This document shows positions 46,946 to 57,775 of a stretch of DNA of 64,000 nt, one piece after another. Origin of the DNA: Cyathus striatus (Eukaryota > Basidiomycota > Agaricomycetes > Agaricales > Nidulariaceae). The notes below the pieces were generated by a model. That model had not been told where the DNA came from, ran no database searches, and saw only the letters and a list, made by a program, of their open reading frames with translations. Positions within the stretch are counted from its first letter, which is position 1; every line of letters starts with the position of its first letter. The stretch covers positions 3,286,001 to 3,350,000 of the forward strand of contig JAOVFP010000009.1 of NCBI GenBank assembly GCA_025738555.1. The letters run 5' to 3'. Made by a program: the position numbers and the translations under genes.

Positions 46946-49900
46946 GTACACCATCTACTCAGGAGCCACAGAGGGAGCTTCATTTTTGGCAACAAAATGT
47001 GAACGCTTCCCTAGTCAGACACCAGGATCTCCTGGAAACCCTAGGCAAGACTAACTATGAAATTTGCACAGTACAAGAACCATACATTGATTTCAGAGGG
47101 AAGTCGTGCGCTAATGCATACTGGCGCTCTGTCTATTCCTCTTGCTGAGTGCCTGAAGGGCATGTTTCCTGCTCATTGTTGTTAATCAACACGAGCATCT
47201 CTACTAATGCATGGGCTGAGGTCCCAGTGCATTCACTTGATATTACTGCTGTGCATCTGAGCCTTGATGGCAACAGGACACTATTCATTTTTAATATTTA
47301 TCTTGACTGCAATCACAATGATGTGCTACAGGCACTGGCAACCTCCATGAGGGAGATTCGCTCACTGCAGTTGCTCCCAGGAGAATCACATCACTTCATG
47401 TGGCTGGGGGATTTTAATCGTCACCACCCACTTTGGGATGAAGAACAAAATCACCACCTGTTTACTGCCCAAGCCCTACAGCTAACGCAGCCCCTCCTCT
47501 GACTGACCTCTCGCTACCACCTACAGATGGCCCTCCCTAAGGATGTGCCCACCCTAGAAGCATTTAACACCAAGAACCACATGTGTGTTGACCAAGTATT
47601 TATAAGTGAATCACTGGCAGACCGAGTCATCCAGTGCACTACCATGCCAGAGCTTCGTCCCCCTCGTGTTGATCATTACCCGATACTAACTACAATCTCT
47701 GTTACAGCAGATACAGTACAGCCACGGCCCTGCCACAACTTCAAAAATGTAGATTGGGGAGCATTTACAACAGCACTGGAGGGGCATTTACGGTCCACTC
47801 CACCACCTCTGTGTTACACGTCGGTGGAACACTTTGAGGGGGGAAGAACCATGCTCACTTCGGCAGTACTAACCACTATCGAGGAGATGGTACCACTGGT
47901 ATGCCTTTCTCCTCATACAAAGAGGTGGTGGAACTTGGAGCTAGCGGCTAGTAAGAGGGCAAAAGTACGGTTGGAACGCAAGGCATACCGCCTTCATCGA
48001 CAGCCCACCCATCCCTGCCATGCCGAAGCACAGGAAGCATGTCAAGAATATGCTAAAAAGATTAACGAGGCTAAAGACCAGAAATGGATTGAGTATTTGG
48101 AGAGTCTGACGGACTCATCTATTTGGGAAGCAGGGAGCATGACCTCAGGGCCTGGCACTGATGGTGGGCGAGCTCATATTCCCAACCTAGTGGTTCGGGA
48201 TGGAACCTTGAACAAGGTTTTACAAACTGCGAGGACCAATGATGAAAAGAGTGCACTGTTCCATGATGTTTTCTTCCCCCCCCGCTCTGAGGTGGCAGCT
48301 CCTCCTCCTAATGCCATATATCCCCCACCAGCATGGGATTTTACTGATATCTCAGACCCCCAGATTGAGCGAGCTATTGACCATATTAACCCTGCAAAGG
48401 CAACAAGGCCTGACTCCATTCCTAATAGAGTTATCAAGGAGTGTAAAGCACTCCTCCTCCCATATTTGGGTCCCCTATTCAGGGTGACCTTTTACTTGCA
48501 ACACTACCCTGCAGAGTGGGCATGCACAGAGACGCTAGTGCTTCGGAAGCCAGGGAAGTCGGACTACTCAGTCCCTTCCGCATGGCGTCCTATTGTTCTG
48601 TCAAATGGCTTAGCACAGCTGCTAAACAGCTGTGTCGCTGACATACTAACTATGATGAGTGAGCAATGCAATATCCTGCCAGCTAACCACTTTGGAGGGT
48701 GGCCAGGTCGCACCACCACAGACTCACTGCAGCTACTCACACACTCAGTAAAAGCTGCCTGGCGGTGGGGTGAAGTGGCCTCACTCCTGAGCCTTGACGT
48801 AAAAGGGGCTTTCCCAGTGTAGCTCTTGACTGCTTATACCATGAATTGCGATGGTGAGGAGTCCCCCCCATGCTGGTAGCATGGCTGGAACGGGCTCATC
48901 AGAGACGCAGCACGAGGATGACATACGATAACTACATGTCAGAGATACGTATGCTGCTTGATGGTCTCAACCAGGGCAATCCCAGCTCCTCTGTCCTTTT
49001 TCTTATTTATAATGCTGGGCTAATCGAGATCACTCAGGATGCTGACCTATCTCTTTTATTTGTTGACGACTTGGCTCTACTGATTACAGGCCCCTCCTTC
49101 CAAGTTACCCATGCTGCTATCCAGCAGATCATGACAAGAGAGGGAGGGGTACTTGACTGGGCAAGGGATTACAATTGTGAATTTGGAATTGATAAATTCC
49201 AGCTCTGCGATTTTATGCAGTGACGAGTGCGAGACACTTCCATTCTGTGCTACTATGGCAGGTCTGCTCGCCAGTGTAACCATACAATCCCTACTCCCAG
49301 ACCCCCTCTGACCCTCCAGGGCAGAGTTATTGTATCGCAGCCCACAGTCAGATTTCTGGGTGTACTATTTGACAATGAGTTATGCTGGGGACCGCAGCGT
49401 GCAGCAGTTCTCACAAAGGGGCAACAATGGGTACAACAGGTCTCGCGCTTAGCACGCCCATCCAAAGGCACCTCAGGTGCCTGCCTACGTCGCCTATATA
49501 TCTCACAAGCTGTACCTCGCATGCTGTATGTGGCAGACTTGTTCTTAACTCCTCCTGACCTCTCTAAACCACCCACAGCCCTCCATGGCTTATCTAAAAT
49601 GTGCTCCCTACAATGGCAGGCTGCTCTCCTAATCATGGGAGGCCTCCGTTCTTCCCCAATGGATGCACTGGATGTATTGGCGGGTCTCCTTCCCTTTCAT
49701 CTACTTGTTGCTAAACATCAACACCACGCTCTTCTGCGGTATTGCACATTACCTATCACTAACCCTATTCATCATATAGTCTCTCTCTCTCATAACCACA
49801 GGTGGCTACAATCCCACAACTCTCCCCTCCACCTCCTCTTCCATGTGTATCCCCTTAACCCCCAGGAAATAGAAACAGTATCACCAACCCGGCACCCACC

Positions 49901-50344
49901 CTCCTGGACCCCACCCTTCACAGTCTCCATCACTAAGGACAAAGAAGCAGCAGCACTACAAGATGGTGATGATACATCAGACATTCTCATTTATACTGAC
50001 AGCTCTGGTTTTAAAAAGTCCATAGGTTCATCAGCGGTCCTGTTTCAACAAGGCAGAGAGATCGCTAACCTTTGATATTGCCTGGGCTCTGAAGACCACT
50101 ATGTGGTATACAATGCAGAATGCTTAGGGCTCCTCCTAGGCACACACCTGCTCCACGACCAACACAATTTCACCAGTGTTACATTTGCAGTTGACAACCA
50201 GGCATCCCTCAGGGCGGCGGCAGGGTACTGACCCCAGCCAGGACATGCTATCCTGGATGCCTTTTTAGAGGCTTTAGCTGATGCGATCACCGCAGGCATT
50301 CAGGTAACCCTCAGGTGGGTTCCTGGCCACTCTGATATTGACGG

Positions 50345-51824
50345 TGTCGTGGGTGAAACTTGATTAGTCATAAACACACACATATGGCTATATGGCCCGA
50401 TGTCCGGAATCCACATCATCCGGATCTTTCCGAATACACTACCAAATAATTCTCATGAGGCACTGCTTCTCTAGAAACAAACATATGGAAACACAAGCCA
50501 ATACCCCACTTCTTGGTGACCAATAATCGATACTGTTAAAAATAGGTCACCATTGTTCAAGAACAAGGCCTATGCATTCGATTACCAAGGATATGCCATT
50601 GTTTCTAATAATAGAACCCCCATTGTTCCTCACACCCATTGTTCAGAACAATGCCCATGCATTCACTTACCAAGGTTATGCCATTGTTTCTAATAATAGG
50701 ACTCCATTGTTCTTTTGCACCCATTGTGCAGAACAATGTCCTCCTATTCACCCATTGTCTTCATGCCCATTGTTTGCTGGGATCTATAAATAGAATTCCA
50801 TTGTTCATCACCAGAACAATGTAATACTATTTCTGTCACCATTGTTCAAGACCTGACTCATCTCCTTGAACACCATTGTTCTGTGCAGCCTCCACCTCAA
50901 GACAATGGATCCACTATTACCAAATTTGAAGGACAATGCAGGATTGGTTTTGGATAGGATTAGTCAGCAGTAGGAGGAAAAGAGCATAAAAGGAGAGAGG
51001 AATTGAGTCTTAGACAGTAGTTTTATCCACTTTACTACAGCTTGACAGCTAGGATTCTACTCACCAGAGTTTTATCCACTTTACCACAGCTTGACAGCTA
51101 GGATTCTACTCACCAGAGTTTTATCCACTTTACCACAGCTTGACAGCTAGGATTCTACTCACCAGAGTTTATCCATTACCAAATAGCCTGTCACTAGCTA
51201 GGATCTTACTCACCAGTCCATCCCCAGTAGTTATTCTTACACATTAGATACAGAATCTATTGTGCTTTTCTTCAGTTCTATTATTAACGTAAACAACGCA
51301 GCACAACTCACCGTATAAATAAATTCACAGTAATATCAAAGTAACTCAACTCAACATATCGAATCTCAACGTCACTTTTATCATATCTATTCAGTAACAG
51401 CACATATTAGTTTATGCGCTGCAGCCACCAAGCTACAGTCAGAAACAACCAAGGCCCTCAACTTTGTTTCGACCTTCACCACAGCACCAATCTTTATATA
51501 CAGCCTTCGCTGTACATACAAGCTTTCCTAGTGTTTCTAGCAGTTGTTGTTACCATATACAGCTTTAGCCGTATACTCTAGAAACTCCCACAGTTCATCT
51601 CTTATTTACAGCCTTCGCTGTACCACACCAGTCATGGGCCAAGTTCTAAGCAAACCTAGCAAAGCCCCACAGTTCATTGCCCATTTACAGTCTTTACTGT
51701 ACATCCCATATCATAGGAGTTTGCAGGAATACATACGATCAGTATCCCTCAACCCCCAGGTGCTAGGTACGAATAAAGTCACTTCCTGCCGAACACCTAA
51801 GGTATCTATTACCTTGAACGACAA
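50345..51824. mobile_element. CGG-flanked element, copy 2, nested in the LINE RNase H
   Basis: A 1480-bp insertion splitting ...GHSDIDG from NEVADGEAKR. CGG stands on both sides (50342-50344 and 51825-51827), and removing insert plus one CGG restores GAC-GGC-AAT, that is D-G-N. It is the reverse-oriented relative of 5524-6980. The AACAATGG region is shorter here, but a 49-bp unit (AGTTTTATCCACTTTACCACAG in part) is tandemly repeated about three times at 51025-51180, where copy 1 has a single unit. Confidence 0.88.
51025..51180 (+). repeat. 49-bp tandem repeat, about three copies
   Basis: Units contain TTTATCCACTTTACCACAGC and TTGACAGCTAGGATTCTACT. The homologous site in element copy 1 (about 6157-6210, opposite strand) holds one unit, so the expansion is specific to this copy. 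Confidence 0.9.
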
Positions 51825-52802
51825 CGGCAATGAAGTGGCAGACGGAGAGGCTAAACGAGTGGTCACCCATGGCTCAAGCCCTCAAACAGAACTTCCCAAG
51901 CTTCTCCATAACCACCTACCATTCTCAAGGTCTGCCCTGCGCGCTGAACACCAGAAACGTCTCAAAGCCGCTGCTATTCTCCACTGGAAATCCTCGCCCA
52001 GCCACTTGCATGTCAGCCGCAACATACCAGCTAAGTCTCTTCCTTTCAATTCAACACTGCTACTCCAACTGCCATGCAAATTCACCAGCCTCATCACACA
52101 GTTGATCACGGGGCACATTGCACTGAACAGCCATCTCCACCACATAGGGAAGATTGATTCCCCCCTTTGTGGTAAGTGTACTACACACTCCCCAGAGACA
52201 GCAGAGCACTTCCTACTGCAATGCCCAGCTTTCCTTCAACGTCGCACCCCACTGATGGCGCAATGTACTCCACGGCGCCAACAGCTTTCTATCTGCAGAA
52301 TACTGTCAGATTCCAAGAATCTAGCTGCACTGGCGACATATGTCAATACCACTGGCTGCCTCTGACAAACGCTGGGCATTATCCCACAGTGGAAACCCCC
52401 ATCCGATGAAGACTAAGGATGATGAAGAATCAGTTTAGATGGATCGAATTCGGATAAAACTAAGACTTGAAACACTTCGAGAGACTCAACACCCACCCTG
52501 CCAAACACATGCTTTTGCTCAGGCCTTAAGACCCCAACTGAACCACCTCACAGTGCGCTCCCACCTAGGGATGCCTCTATAACTCCCCTCCTGGCACCCG
52601 ACCACTCAAACGGCGTCCCAAGGTTCACTTCACACCGCTGACGGACACTACACCATACATCTCATCTCTCACTATAACCATTCATAAAACACAACTCATA
52701 CTATACTTTACATACAAGTAGATGCTACACTGTCGCGACATATGGTACCCCATCACTGACAATAAACACATGATTGGAAAAAAAAAAAAAAAAAAAAAAA
52801 AA

Positions 52803-53689
52803 ACAGGCATAATGATATGGATAAGCAGATGGAAGACCTGTGAGGGCCTGTTCTAGAGCGTTGATCGCCTTGTCCAGATCAACAACATTCTGAGCCCTTT
52901 GAAACCATATCGTCAGACACCTTGTTAACCCTTGGAGGAGAAAGTATTGGTCGATCCCATCGAAGTGTGCGTTGCTGTAGTGCGAAATCGCACTATCAAG
53001 GTCGTGAAGTTCGTCCGAATGTTCAAACCGTAGCGTTAAAGCTTCTCCTAATTTCAAGTATGGGCGATTTCGCTCCGGATGAGAAGGTGTGAGAAGTGCA
53101 AGTATTGCGCGAAGAAGGGTAATTTGCAGATCCAATGTATCGAGTGTAGCTGCGTTTTGAAAATGAGTTCTTGCCATATTCTCGAGGTCCCCCAGTACTT
53201 TTAGATGCGTATCGATATCATGTTTTTGAATTTGAGAGTGTTCATTAACGGAGATTTTGAGATATTGCACAGCTTCTTTAAATCGGTCCGCGGGAAGAGC
53301 GTCGCCTAGATTATCTTCTGGAATATCAATTCCGAGTACAAACAAGTTAACCATCGGAGAGTCAAGAAGATTAGTATCTGTGGTGGTTCCTGAGCTGGAC
53401 CAATCTCTGAGAAACTGGATGTAATTCTAATTCATAAATGGTAAGAATCTAGTTGTATATCATAGCGCGTCTTACAACACGTACAGATAGCGCACGGGAA
53501 AGATAATAACCGGCTTCAGGAACGGTTCCGTCAGTCTTAGAGGACATAACCTCTTCGCATTTGTTAACCTTTAGGTTGTTAACACATTAGTTGATCATAC
53601 AAACGACAGGTGCTTACATCGGAATCGCAGTGATCAAAAACGATAGTACTCCCCTTGACATCCATGACCAAGTGGGGGAAATGGGAATG
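52803..53689 (-). CDS. TPR-CHAT gene 1, N-terminal portion
   Basis: Exons 53689-53618, 53568-53485 and 53426-52803, with introns of 49 and 58 bp, join in phase. Conserved with gene 2: FPHLVMDVKGSTIVFDHCDSD / PHLVMDVKDSTVAFGHC, then YIQFLRDWS and the first TPR-like helices (LDLQITLLRAIL, LGEALTLRFEHSDELHDLDSAISHY). The frame runs into the LINE poly(T) complement at 52802, giving a spurious phenylalanine run. An upstream segment with GCVFDAREHVER (near 53770-53850) is also conserved with gene 2 (GCVFDAREPMHS), so the gene or its 5' UTR extends further. Confidence 0.75.
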
Positions 53690-54474
53690 CTTATGTTCCA
53701 AAACAAACCGTTATAAATCTTCTCAATTCATGTTCAATCAACGGGCCTTTCTTCTATTAGGAATACACAGCATTTGACGTGCCTCTCCACATGTTCTCGA
53801 GCGTCAAAGACACAGCCGCTGCACAGCCTCGCGGCAGAGCACTGGTGGTGAAAGTTAGATTCGACAATCCTAGATAATCCATGCACTGTCAGATACGTCT
53901 GCTCTTTATATAAGGCTGAAGTTACGTACCTGCGCTTTACAGCTCTTCTGAAAGTCTGGGGCCGTCTTGGGGCTCGTGTTTGAAAGAACGACGTGGCATT
54001 TTCGGCGTTATCGACATTCTCGCCATCACATGATTTCTGATCTTTGTATGATCTAATCATTGACATCGAAATGACTTTTGCGGAGATCCCAGAGATCCCT
54101 CGCGTTATTGGTTGATCAGTAAAACACCAGTTTCTCCCTTTTAATTCCTACCCAAGTGATTTAATTTACACAGGAAGGATGTAGTCTAAAAATAAATCGT
54201 TATCGACATTTTTGATTCCCATGTACCACTTCCTCGGAGGCTCGAGGCCGGTAGATACGAGTCGCTCCTCGTGAGCATTTTGATTCTTTCATATATAAAA
54301 ATAGACAGCATTAATACGAACATCCTCAGACTGGAACGCAGCATACCCCTGCTCTATCTTATCATTCTCCGATCACTCTAAGGCTTGGGACCCAGGGAGC
54401 ATCGGGTGCCTTCTCAACCGCCTCGCTATCAAGAATATCAAATATCAACGAGATCCTTAGCTATTTCTCCAACG

Positions 54475-54672
54475 TTATATTGAACATCCAGTGGTTTCTC
54501 GGTGTCCTTTTAGTCTACCAGGCACGGCGTGTACGATCACCCCATACTCCTTTTTCGAGAAGAAAGACTGAAGTTCCCAGTCGTATGAAGATGAGTGCAG
54601 TTTCGATATTTTAGGTTGCGAGCTGTGAGGTGAGATTCGTAGGTCTCTATGCGTTCCATTGGAAATGCTCAT
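54475..54672 (-). pseudogene. Epoxide hydrolase N-terminal relic
   Basis: About 65 codons on the minus strand align with the start of the epoxide hydrolase at 55832: SKLHSSSYDWELQSFFSKKEYGVIVHA against LHGYPSSSYDWEAQ...GKGYGVLVPD. The oxyanion HGYP motif is degenerate (LHSSSY) and nothing downstream of the nucleophile region is present. It sits just upstream of CHAT gene 1 in that gene's orientation. It is best read as a leftover of a third, inverted epoxide hydrolase copy. Confidence 0.55.
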
Positions 54673-55831
54673 GATGGTGAGGAGTAGTACGGAAAGCAAA
54701 AATTCGATATCGAGTACCGCTATTATACTGACGTCGGAGCACCGCATGATATTCTTATGCAACTACACCATACCCGACCGTGAATACTTACAGTTGTATT
54801 CCCAGTTTATCGCATGCTTTCGGAAATTCTACTTGGCTCGAGAAATCTGAGTTGAGTCTATAGTACTCGGTTCCAGTTCCAAGGTTGTATGGCAGCTTGG
54901 CTCAGTAGTAATTTCTGCGGGGTTACAGGAATGACACTCGGTCCCAGTTCCGAAGCATAACTTCTTGGCTACTGTTGATATATATCTTTTGTTTGTGATA
55001 ATCATCGAAGTTGCGATAGAGCCCTGGAACCATACCTTTGAGTATTTTACGAGTCTCTTGCTATCGAACGTCGAATTGAAGACTGGCAAGTCTTAAGCGC
55101 CAAGAGAGTGCTTGAAATCATTTGGGTCAAATTATCAGTCAACGGTATCCACAAATGGAAACAGTAGTTCTTATAGATGGATATGTAGTTAATTTTGGCG
55201 ACTGGTGCAGCATAGATTGTAGAGCGTGCAAAGAGCGTGAGGCAAATCAACTTACCAGCGAGATATCGTCATTAGTATTACGTAACAATACCACACGCCA
55301 CGTTCCACCGTTTGCACCGTGCGGTCATCTAACTTCCTTTACTCCTTCAGCAAGCTCATACTCCAGTCCGGCAATGTTGCATCAAACAGTGCATACCATT
55401 CTTTCTATACCGTAATGGACCGACCTTAAGCCGATGATCATGCTCCCAAATGGTTGCTAAACTCCTCGTCATCAGATGACCCGTATTGGTCTTGGCCTGA
55501 CCCAGCCCACGAAATATAAACCACCTTTTCAAATTGTAAGCATTCGATAACGCATGACGAACTCATTTCGAAGTCATATGGTAATCCTCAAGCTCTCTGC
55601 ATGGCATATACTATTCCGATACAACCATTTCCCAAGAATCCACAACGTGACGGTCCTTCGGGTATGTACTTCCCCAACCCGTCGGAAGACCGATAACCAT
55701 AATCTGATTACACATTTTATCACGTACAGTGGGAACCTTCTTATAATTCGAATTCGAAGGCTTAATAAATACCTTTGCACCAGCTAGTACGTACCACATC
55801 CCCGCCTTTCTCCACGCATCATACAGTAACA

Positions 55832-57095
55832 ATGCAATCTGTAGGAACATATAAAACCCTCCTCACATCACGCAACCTCACCTACGGATACTTCTCCTCC
55901 CCTCCTTCTCCCTCCTCAACGAAACCCACCCTCCTCTTCCTACACGGCTACCCATCCTCCTCGTACGACTGGGAAGCCCAATACGTCCATTTCACAGGGA
56001 AAGGATATGGCGTGCTGGTCCCTGACATGCTAGGCTACGGGGGCACAGATAAGCCTTTGGATGTGCAGCTATACAAAGCCGCGGCGATTGCGAGGGATCT
56101 AGTTGATATCCTTGATAAGGAGGGTGTGGAGAAAGCTATTGTGGTTTCACATGATTGGTTCGTTTCTTCCTCTTCCTCTCACTATTCTCTGTCTACTCGA
56201 TCCCTGATGCGAAATGCTAACTATACGAACAGGGGCACACTCCCAGCCTCAAAATTAATCAACCTCTTCCCAACACGCATCCTCGCAAACGTCTTCATCT
56301 CACTAAGCTACTTCCCTCCAGACCCAAACTTCGACGTCGACGCCTTAAACGCCAAAATCAAAGACTTGACAGGAGAGAATTCGTTCGGGTATTGGGAGTT
56401 TTTTGCGTCTGATGATGCGGCTGATGTTATTATTAAACATGTGAGCTTTGGTTTTCGTTTAAGTTATGTTATTTCGTGTAGGCTCGTGGCACTGAATGAA
56501 TAGTTACCAGATCGACTCATTCTACTCCCTTGGATGGACATCCACTCCAATCCTACACCGCACCGATCTAGCGCCAAAAGGCAAAATGCGCGAATGGCTG
56601 GAAGGTGACAAGATGGGTCCCGGGTACGCTTCTTACATGAGTCCAGAGGTGCGTATACCATCTATCCACTGCTCCAAGTGTATCAGCTGAATGTGTAAAT
56701 AGCAAATCGAAGCTCACAAAGCCCGATTCTTAGCTACAGGCGTACAAGCACCGCAGAAATGGTACCTCGGCAGAGTGAAGAAGGTGGATAACGAAGACGA
56801 TGCTTGTATGTCCTTTCTTCCTCGCCCTCCTCCTCCCCCTCCTTCCTCTTCTCTCCTCCAGTCGAACTTACACCCTTCCACAGTAATTCCATTAGACAAA
56901 TACACAATCTCACACCCTACACTATTCATACCCACTCTGCAAGACTACTTATGTCTCCCTGAGGTGGGCGTGGCTGTTATGAAGCAGTACGCGCAGAATT
57001 TGAGTGTGAAGGAGGTTGATGCGAGCCATTGGGTTATGATGGAGCGACCTGGGGAGTTGAATCAAATTTTGGAGGAGTTCGTTGAGGGGGTTTGA
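55832..57095 (+). CDS. Epoxide hydrolase, alpha/beta-hydrolase fold (five exons)
   Basis: Predicted soluble epoxide hydrolase opening epoxides to vicinal diols, with no signal peptide seen. Exons 55832-56157, 56233-56440, 56511-56648, 56703-56805 and 56884-57095 (introns 75, 70, 54 and 78 bp) give 328 residues, normal for the family. Motifs: FLHGYPSSSYDWE (oxyanion hole HGxP), SHDWG (nucleophile Asp, split by intron 1 at the Trp codon), LQDY, and DASHWVM (catalytic His) near the C-terminus. The second intron acceptor is placed at 56510, which gives KHIDSFYSL in frame. Transcribed away from CHAT gene 1; a frameshifted paralogue starts at 63842 beside CHAT gene 2. Confidence 0.88.
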
Positions 57096-57775
57096 GAATG
57101 GGCGGTTAAGATAAGTAATATCGTGGTGTTGGGTTGGTTCGTGATTTTGCGTTGATGGTTACAGATATCTCTAATGAGCATTTTTACTTTTGGAATGTTG
57201 ATATCCATTCGATATCAATGGACATACTTGGGCCATTAGAGTTTTCTCGTACTCTTTGCAGGGACAGTGGTCCAATGGAAGCAGCATGACACGAAAATTT
57301 TGACTGTTGTTGTAACGGTAGTTCTACGTCGCTGATTATACCGTAGTCTCTAATATGGGACGTATGAATTTTATAAATCAAAACTAAATACTACTGCTCA
57401 GCCCGTCTTAGTCTTGAGCTCTGTCCAAAAAACGAAATGCATAACGATCCCAATCCCAATCACGGCGATCTGGATAGCAGCAGGAACCCTTCGTTACGGA
57501 ATTCTGCATATTCCGAGCAGAAATTTCCATTCCGAGAAGATTTTTACAGAATCAGTAAGGATTCCGCAAGGATTAATCGCTCGTTTACACTGATATACCA
57601 GCCAAATATATTATGTATGGAATAAGTGTAATACGCACGGATCCGTACAGATTCCGTGCATCCAACTTCTTACTTATTGCTCTAGTATAAAGTCAAAAAT
57701 GGCATGCATTACTTATGCTACCTATCGACATACACAATCAAAACCATATATATTCAGGCTAAGTACCTTGTACTT
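57096..57775. other. Convergent intergenic region
   Basis: Between the 3' ends of the epoxide hydrolase (plus) and CHAT gene 2 (minus). No ORF with recognisable content and no element borders. Confidence 0.4.

Larger units (their letters stand above)
46942..52365 (+). pseudogene. LINE ORF2 (endonuclease-RT-RNase H polyprotein)
   Basis: Domains in order: apurinic-type endonuclease (VQEPYID, HFMWLGDFNRHHPLWD near 47395-47440, then RVDHYP in place of the usual SDH), reverse transcriptase (SAWRPIVLSNG, SLDVKGAF, GNPSSSVLF, and active site LFVDDLALL at 49059-49070), RNase H (IYTDSSG, YNAECLGLLLG, AVDNQAS, VPGHSDIDG), and a C-terminal CGKC...HFLLQC knuckle. It nicks target DNA and reverse-transcribes its own RNA when intact. 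Broken by TGA at 47146, 47500, 48855, 49221, 50073 and 50229, and by a frameshift near 48815. A 1480-bp element is inserted within RNase H; coding resumes at 51828 (NEVADGEAKR) and ends at TGA 52363. Confidence 0.9.
44887..52802 (+). mobile_element. Full-length Tad/I-like LINE inserted in CHAT gene 1
   Basis: A 7916-bp non-LTR retrotransposon: 98-bp 5' UTR, ORF1 (gag with zinc knuckles), ORF2 (endonuclease, reverse transcriptase, RNase H, C-terminal zinc knuckle), 3' UTR with AATAAA at 52761, and a poly(A) tail 52778-52802. It is bracketed by the 11-bp duplication ACAGGCATAAT (44876-44886 and 52803-52813). The length includes a 1480-bp secondary insertion at 50345-51824. It carries ten in-frame TGA codons and at least two frameshifts, so it is no longer autonomous. 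The presence of the 5' end shows it was a full-length insertion. Confidence 0.93.
41124..53689 (-). pseudogene. TPR-CHAT gene 1, split by a LINE
   Basis: One gene read right to left. Early exons 53689-53618 (FPHLVMDVKGST...) and 53568-53485 (VNKCEEVMSSK...), then a large exon from 53426 into which the retrotransposon 44887-52802 has inserted, and a last exon 41307-41124 after a 59-bp intron (41366-41308). Joining across the 11-bp target duplication gives ...YPYHYACLYNLG... in phase, matching paralogue 2 (57776-62356). The protein would be about 1490 residues: helical TPR-type repeats over most of its length and a C-terminal CHAT domain. With the LINE in place a full-length product is not expected unless the 7.9 kb is spliced out. 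A further exon upstream of 53689 is likely but its splice sites are unclear. Confidence 0.85.

Noticed and set aside
44985..50231. TGA read as a sense codon (recoding)
   Set aside because: Host genes here use TGA as a stop (CHAT gene 1, epoxide hydrolase) and the LINE also has frameshifts, so decay is the simpler explanation.
51544..52365. Single 273-codon protein
   Set aside because: Its first 94 codons come from the nested CGG-flanked element and the rest from the LINE RNase H and tail. The fusion is an accident of insertion.
52725..53354. 209-codon minus frame ending with a long phenylalanine run
   Set aside because: The run is the complement of the LINE poly(A) tail. Only the part above 52803 belongs to CHAT gene 1.
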